In this document: in pieces, positions 53,706 through 57,406 of the stretch
Numbering within the stretch: the stretch's first letter is position 1
Layout: every line of letters starts with the position of its first letter
NCBI RefSeq assembly: GCF_000417875.1
Contig: NW_006920876.1
Span: 392,939 to 450,344 of the forward strand
Length of the DNA: 57,406 bases
Direction of reading: 5' to 3'
From: Pseudozyma flocculosa PF-1
Taxonomy: Eukaryota; Basidiomycota; Ustilaginomycetes; Ustilaginales; Ustilaginaceae
Position numbers and translations under genes: made by a program
The notes under the pieces: generated by a model
Seen by the model: only the letters and a program-made list of their open reading frames with translations
Told to the model about the DNA's origin: nothing
Database searches by the model: none

Positions 53706-56193
53706 ATGGCGTGAGTGTCCGACGCAGTGGGGTCAGCGCGTAGGACGTCACGGCGAGAGCGCAGGTGGCCTCGCCGTGGCCGTTTTGCCGACCGAAGCTT
53801 GCTAGCTTCGACAGACCCCGTGCTGACGGTCTTTGCTTCTTCTTCCACCGGATCCCTGCCCCCTTCTCTGCGCCCCCGCTCTACTTGGCAGCACCTCCGC
53901 CGTTCTGGGTTACCCCCGCATCGGACCTCAGCGTGAGGTCAAGAAGGCCCTCGAGGCTTACTGGGGCGGCAAGACGTCGCAGGAGGAGCTGCTCAAGGTC
54001 GCCAAGGAGCAGAGGCTGCTGACGTACAAGTCGATCAAGGAGCAGGGCGTCGACACCGTCCCCACCGGCACCTTCTCGCTCTACGACCACGTCCTCGATG
54101 CCTCGAACACGTTCAACCTGATCCCGGCCCAGTACGCCCAGGCCGGCCTCGACCCGCTGGACACCTACTTTGCCATGGCCCGTGGCCACCAGAAGAACGG
54201 CGTCGACCTGCCCGCCACCGAGATGCAGAAGTGGTTTGACTCCAACTACCACTACCTCGTCCCCGAGCTGAGCGAGAAGACCGAGTTCAAGATCAACAAC
54301 ACCAAGCCCGTCGACGACTTTGTCGAGGCCAAGGAGGCCGGCTACAACGCCCGCCCCGTCCTCGTCGGCCCCGTCACCCTCCTCGCCCTCGGCAAGGCGG
54401 GCAAGGACGCCTCGAGCGACAGCTTCGACCCCGTCTCGCTCCTCCCCAAGCTCGCCCCCGTCTACGGCGAGATGCTCGCCAAGCTCGCCGCCGCTGGCGC
54501 CGAGTGGGTCCAGATCGACGAGCCCGTCCTGGTTCTCGACGCCGCCAAGAAGTACGCGTCCGAGTTCAAGGCGGCCTACGAGGCCATCGCCAAGGCGGCC
54601 CCGCAGACCAAGATCCTCCTGACGACCTACTTTGGCAAGCTCGAGGACAACATCGAGATTGTCAAGACGCTCCCCGTCGCCGGTCTCCACATTGACCTCG
54701 ACCGCGCCCCGCAGCAGCTCGACGAGGTCCTGTCGACCTTTGCCTCGTCCAAGCTCGTCATCTCGCTCGGCCTCGTCTCGGGCCGCAACATCTGGAAGAC
54801 GGACCTCAAGGCCGCGCTCGCCACCGCCCAGAAGGCCGTCCAGGCCCTCGGCGGCGACGCCTCGCGCGTCCAGATCGCCTCGTCGTCATCGCTCCTCCAC
54901 ACGCCCATCACCGTCGCCAACGAGAAGAAGCTCAAGCCCGAGGTCCTCGACTGGTTCTCGTTCGCCAACGAGAAGTGCGGCGAGGTCGCCACCCTGGCCG
55001 CCGCCCTCCGCGACCCCTCGAGCGCCGCCGACCGCCTCGCCGCCAACGAGAAGAGCATCAAGGCCCGCCGCGACTTTGAGAAGAACTCGGACCCCGCCGT
55101 CCGCGAGCGTGTCGCCAACATCAAGCCCCAGGACCTGGCCCGCCAGTCGCCGTTCGAGGTCCGCAAGGAGGTTCAGAAGAAGCACCTCAACCTGCCCATT
55201 TTCCCCACGACGACCATCGGCTCGTTCCCGCAGACCAAGGAGATCCGCCAGTACCGCGCGCGCTTCAACAAGGGCGAGATCAGCCAGGCCGACTACGAGA
55301 AGTTCCTCGAGGACGAGATCAAGATGGTCGTCGAGAAGCAGGAGGCCCTCGGCCTCGACGTGCTCGTCCACGGCGAGCCCGAGCGCAACGACATGGTCCA
55401 GTACTTTGGCGAGCTGCTCGACGGCTTCGTCTTCACCCAGAACGCCTGGGTCCAGTCGTTCGGCTCGCGCTACGTCCGCCCGCCGATTGTCGTCTCGGAC
55501 GTCAGCCGCCCGGCGCCGATGACGGTCCGCTGGTCGTCGTACGCCCAGAGCCTCACCAAGAAGGCCATGAAGGGCATGCTCACCGGCCCCGTCACCATCC
55601 TCAACTGGTCGTTCCCGCGCGCCGACATCAGCAAGGAGGTCCAGTCCAAGCAGATTGCCCTCGCCCTCCGCGACGAGGTCATCGACCTCGAGAAGGCCGG
55701 CGTCCGCGCCGTCCAGGTCGACGAGCCCGCCATCCGCGAGGGCCTGCCCCTCCGCCAGAAGGACTGGGACGGCTACCTCCGCTGGGCCGTCGACTCGTTC
55801 CGCCTCTCGACGTCGGGCGCCTCGGACGCCATGAACATCGCCTCGCACTTCTGCTACTCGCAGTTTGACCAGATCATGCAGTCGATCATCGAGCTCGACG
55901 CCGACATGATCTCGATCGAGCACTCCAAGTCCGGCGAGCACCTCCTCGGCTCGTTCAAGCGCGTCGGCTACCCGTCGCACATCGGCCCCGGCGTCTTTGA
56001 CATCCACTCGCCCCGTGTCCCCAACAAGGACGAGATGGTCGAGCGCGTCAAGGCCATGGCCGCCGTCCTGCCCAAGGAGTCGATCTGGGTCAACCCGGAC
56101 TGCGGCCTCAAGACCCGCACCTGGGACGAGTGCACCGCCCAGCTCCAGAACATGGTGGCCGCCGCCGAGGAATGCCGCAAGACGCTCGCCTGA
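53706..56193 (+). CDS. MET6: Cobalamin-independent methionine synthase
   Basis: The first coding exon is 5 nt (53706-53710, ATGGC), then a 181-base intron and exon 53892-56193, giving 768 aa. Splicing yields MATSAVLGYPRIGPQREVKKA, the expected N-terminus. The enzyme makes methionine from homocysteine and 5-methyltetrahydrofolate-triglutamate without vitamin B12. The zinc ligands are visible: His654 and Cys656 in HFCYSQ, and Cys739 in NPDCGLKTR. The second half opens with the family's PTTTIGSFPQTKEIR, and DEPAIREGLPL and SIEHSKSG are present. It is cytosolic. The 3' end leads into a 750-base spacer convergent with the mL58 gene. Exon 2 has strong codon bias toward C-ending codons, as expected for high expression. 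Confidence 0.97.
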
Positions 56194-56944
56194 GCGCGTG
56201 TGCGCGCTTGTGCTCCCGTCTCGTTCCCCCTCGCCTCGACTCGCCACCCCTCTCACCCTTTCGTCCTCCGTCCGTCACCGTAGGGGCATCAACTGCCCCG
56301 ACACCGACGTCGGTCCCCTGAAGGTTTAAGCTGTCCCCTTTCCCCCTCGTCTCTCCGCATCGCTCTCGTCTCTCTCTCTCGCGTCACCTGTACTTGTCCC
56401 GCTTCATACAAAACGAAGGCGAGATCCCCTTCTCGCCAGGGCGCCCCCCTTCCTCCCTTCCCCTCTCCCTCCAGCTCCTCTCCTTTCTCTCCAACCTCTC
56501 CCTCTCTCGGCGACCATCGAGTCGACCGCTGTATTTCTTCAACACGATACCAAAAACTCCATTCCCCAGCTATCCCCCTGCATTCAACCGGCATCCCTCC
56601 CTCTTCCTGTTATCGCAAGTAATAACGAAAGCATTCAACAGCTCCCACCCCTTGCGTTCGTGCGTGGCTCGGCGCGTGCGCGTGTACGGGAGAGGGGAGG
56701 GGGGCCAATGGGGTCCAGACGGTGGGCGGTCTCCAAGCCTCTGTCGCGCCGTCCTGGTCCTTCTCCCCTCCCACGACGACGACGCTGAAACATCCTCCGG
56801 CAGTGCCCTCACGATCGCGACGCAACGGAACGGAACGGATCTCCGCGAGATGGACGATTGCATCCGGCTCCCCTCTATACAAACAAGGCTGCTCGAGAAC
56901 AAAACGACAACGGGACATCGACGGCAGGGGACGGCAAGGCGCCA
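56194..56944. other. Convergent 3' spacer, methionine synthase / mL58
   Basis: The 751 bases between two stop codons are rich in CT/CCCTTC runs. They can hold both 3' UTRs; no gene is seen. Confidence 0.6.
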
Positions 56945-57406
56945 TCACCACAGCTTCCGCCTCTCGTCCCTCTCGGCCTTTGCCAGACGCTTGTTGGCGC
57001 CCCAGGTGAGCTCGCGCAGCTTGGCGTCGGCCAGCCTGCCCTCCTTGACCACCTTGGGCGCCGGCGCGACGATCTGGATAAAGAGGGGCGTGCAGCCAAA
57101 GCGCTTGGCCAGCCGGCCCGCCGTGTTGTTGATCGGGTCCAGCTGGCGCAGCTGCTGCACCTCGGCAATCTGCTCCGACGTCAGCATCTTGGCGCCCTTG
57201 CGCGTGTTGCGCTTGAGCGCCGGCGGCAGCGCGGCCAGGGCGTCGCGGTCCGCCGCCTCGGCCGCCGGCGTCGGCGTCGGCGCCGAGAGGAGCGGCTGCG
57301 GGATCAGCGTCGTCGACGCGACGGTGCCCGAAGTCGGCGGAGGTCGGACGATGAACGTCTCGCCGCTGGGCAGCGCGTGGCGCACCGCGTTGGGGCTGTG
57401 GTCGAG
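56945..57406 (-). CDS. MRPL20: Mitochondrial large-subunit ribosomal protein mL58 (Mrpl20), 5' part missing
   Basis: The frame is open to the window edge and no ATG is present, so the start lies outside; 153 residues are visible. The sequence begins LDHSPNAVRHALPSGETFIV and continues RPPPTSG. The core has KRNTRKGAKMLTSEQIAEVQ, LAKRFGCTPLFIQIVAPAP and WGANKRLAKAERDERRKLW. This LTxEQIxE, FGCxPLFI, RRxLW order is that of mL58 (yeast Mrpl20), a fungal mitoribosome protein. The targeting sequence should lie in the missing part. Confidence 0.85.
   Translation of the reverse strand, partial: LDHSPNAVRHALPSGETFIVRPPPTSGTVASTTLIPQPLLSAPTPTPAAEAADRDALAALPPALKRNTRKGAKMLTSEQIAEVQQLRQLDPINNTAGRLAKRFGCTPLFIQIVAPAPKVVKEGRLADAKLRELTWGANKRLAKAERDERRKLW

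Noticed and set aside
54886..56256. A 456-codon minus-strand frame opposite methionine synthase
   Set aside because: Antisense shadow of a highly biased gene.

Overview
The window is GC-rich nuclear DNA of a fungus. Genes are split by short GT-AG introns of roughly 75-200 bases with GTGAGT-like donors. The gene set is eukaryotic and fungal: Met6-type methionine synthase, transketolase, mitoribosomal proteins mS41 and mL58, a Mil1/TMCO4-type DUF726 pair, a Tag1-like protein, a candidate Sld7 and an eIF4E homologue. High GC, long Ser/Pro/Ala-rich disordered tails and CTGC/CAGG microsatellites between genes suggest a basidiomycete, perhaps a smut-related yeast (Ustilaginomycotina). That placement is inference. 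Fifteen protein genes can be supported; exon boundaries were read by hand from splice sites and reading frame. I found no RNA gene, CRISPR array or recognisable transposon.

Layout. 1-16.5 kb, minus strand: a very large (2566 aa) single-pass membrane protein built from three super-repeats of DUF3712/LEA-like modules, about 4.7 kb of repeat-rich intergenic DNA, then a second single-pass protein of similar design resembling yeast Tag1. 17.6-23.9 kb, plus strand: a CAT-fold acyltransferase with HCVGDG, then a secreted choice-of-anchor-B (LVIVD) protein. 26.8-29.4 kb, plus: a four-exon eIF4E-like cap-binding protein with an inserted loop. 29.8-34.1 kb: a Zta1-like quinone reductase (minus), acyl-protein thioesterase (plus) and a PIG3-like quinone reductase (minus). 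34.6-37.2 kb, minus: transketolase in four exons including a 34-nt one. 39.2-49.2 kb: two DUF726 alpha/beta-hydrolase paralogues on the minus strand with the mS41 gene on the plus strand between them; the first carries a 414-base assembly gap. 49.9-52.0 kb, plus: a candidate Sld7. 53.7-56.2 kb, plus: methionine synthase whose first coding exon is 5 nt. The window ends inside an mL58 gene (minus).

How the genes relate. Most are unrelated housekeeping genes. Two local themes stand out: two neighbouring single-pass DUF3712/Tag1-type proteins at the left, and a local DUF726 duplication whose first member ends in adaptor-binding-like DPW/NPW motifs. I see no defence, secondary-metabolite or mobile system. 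The most novel-looking item is the triplicated 2566-aa membrane protein.
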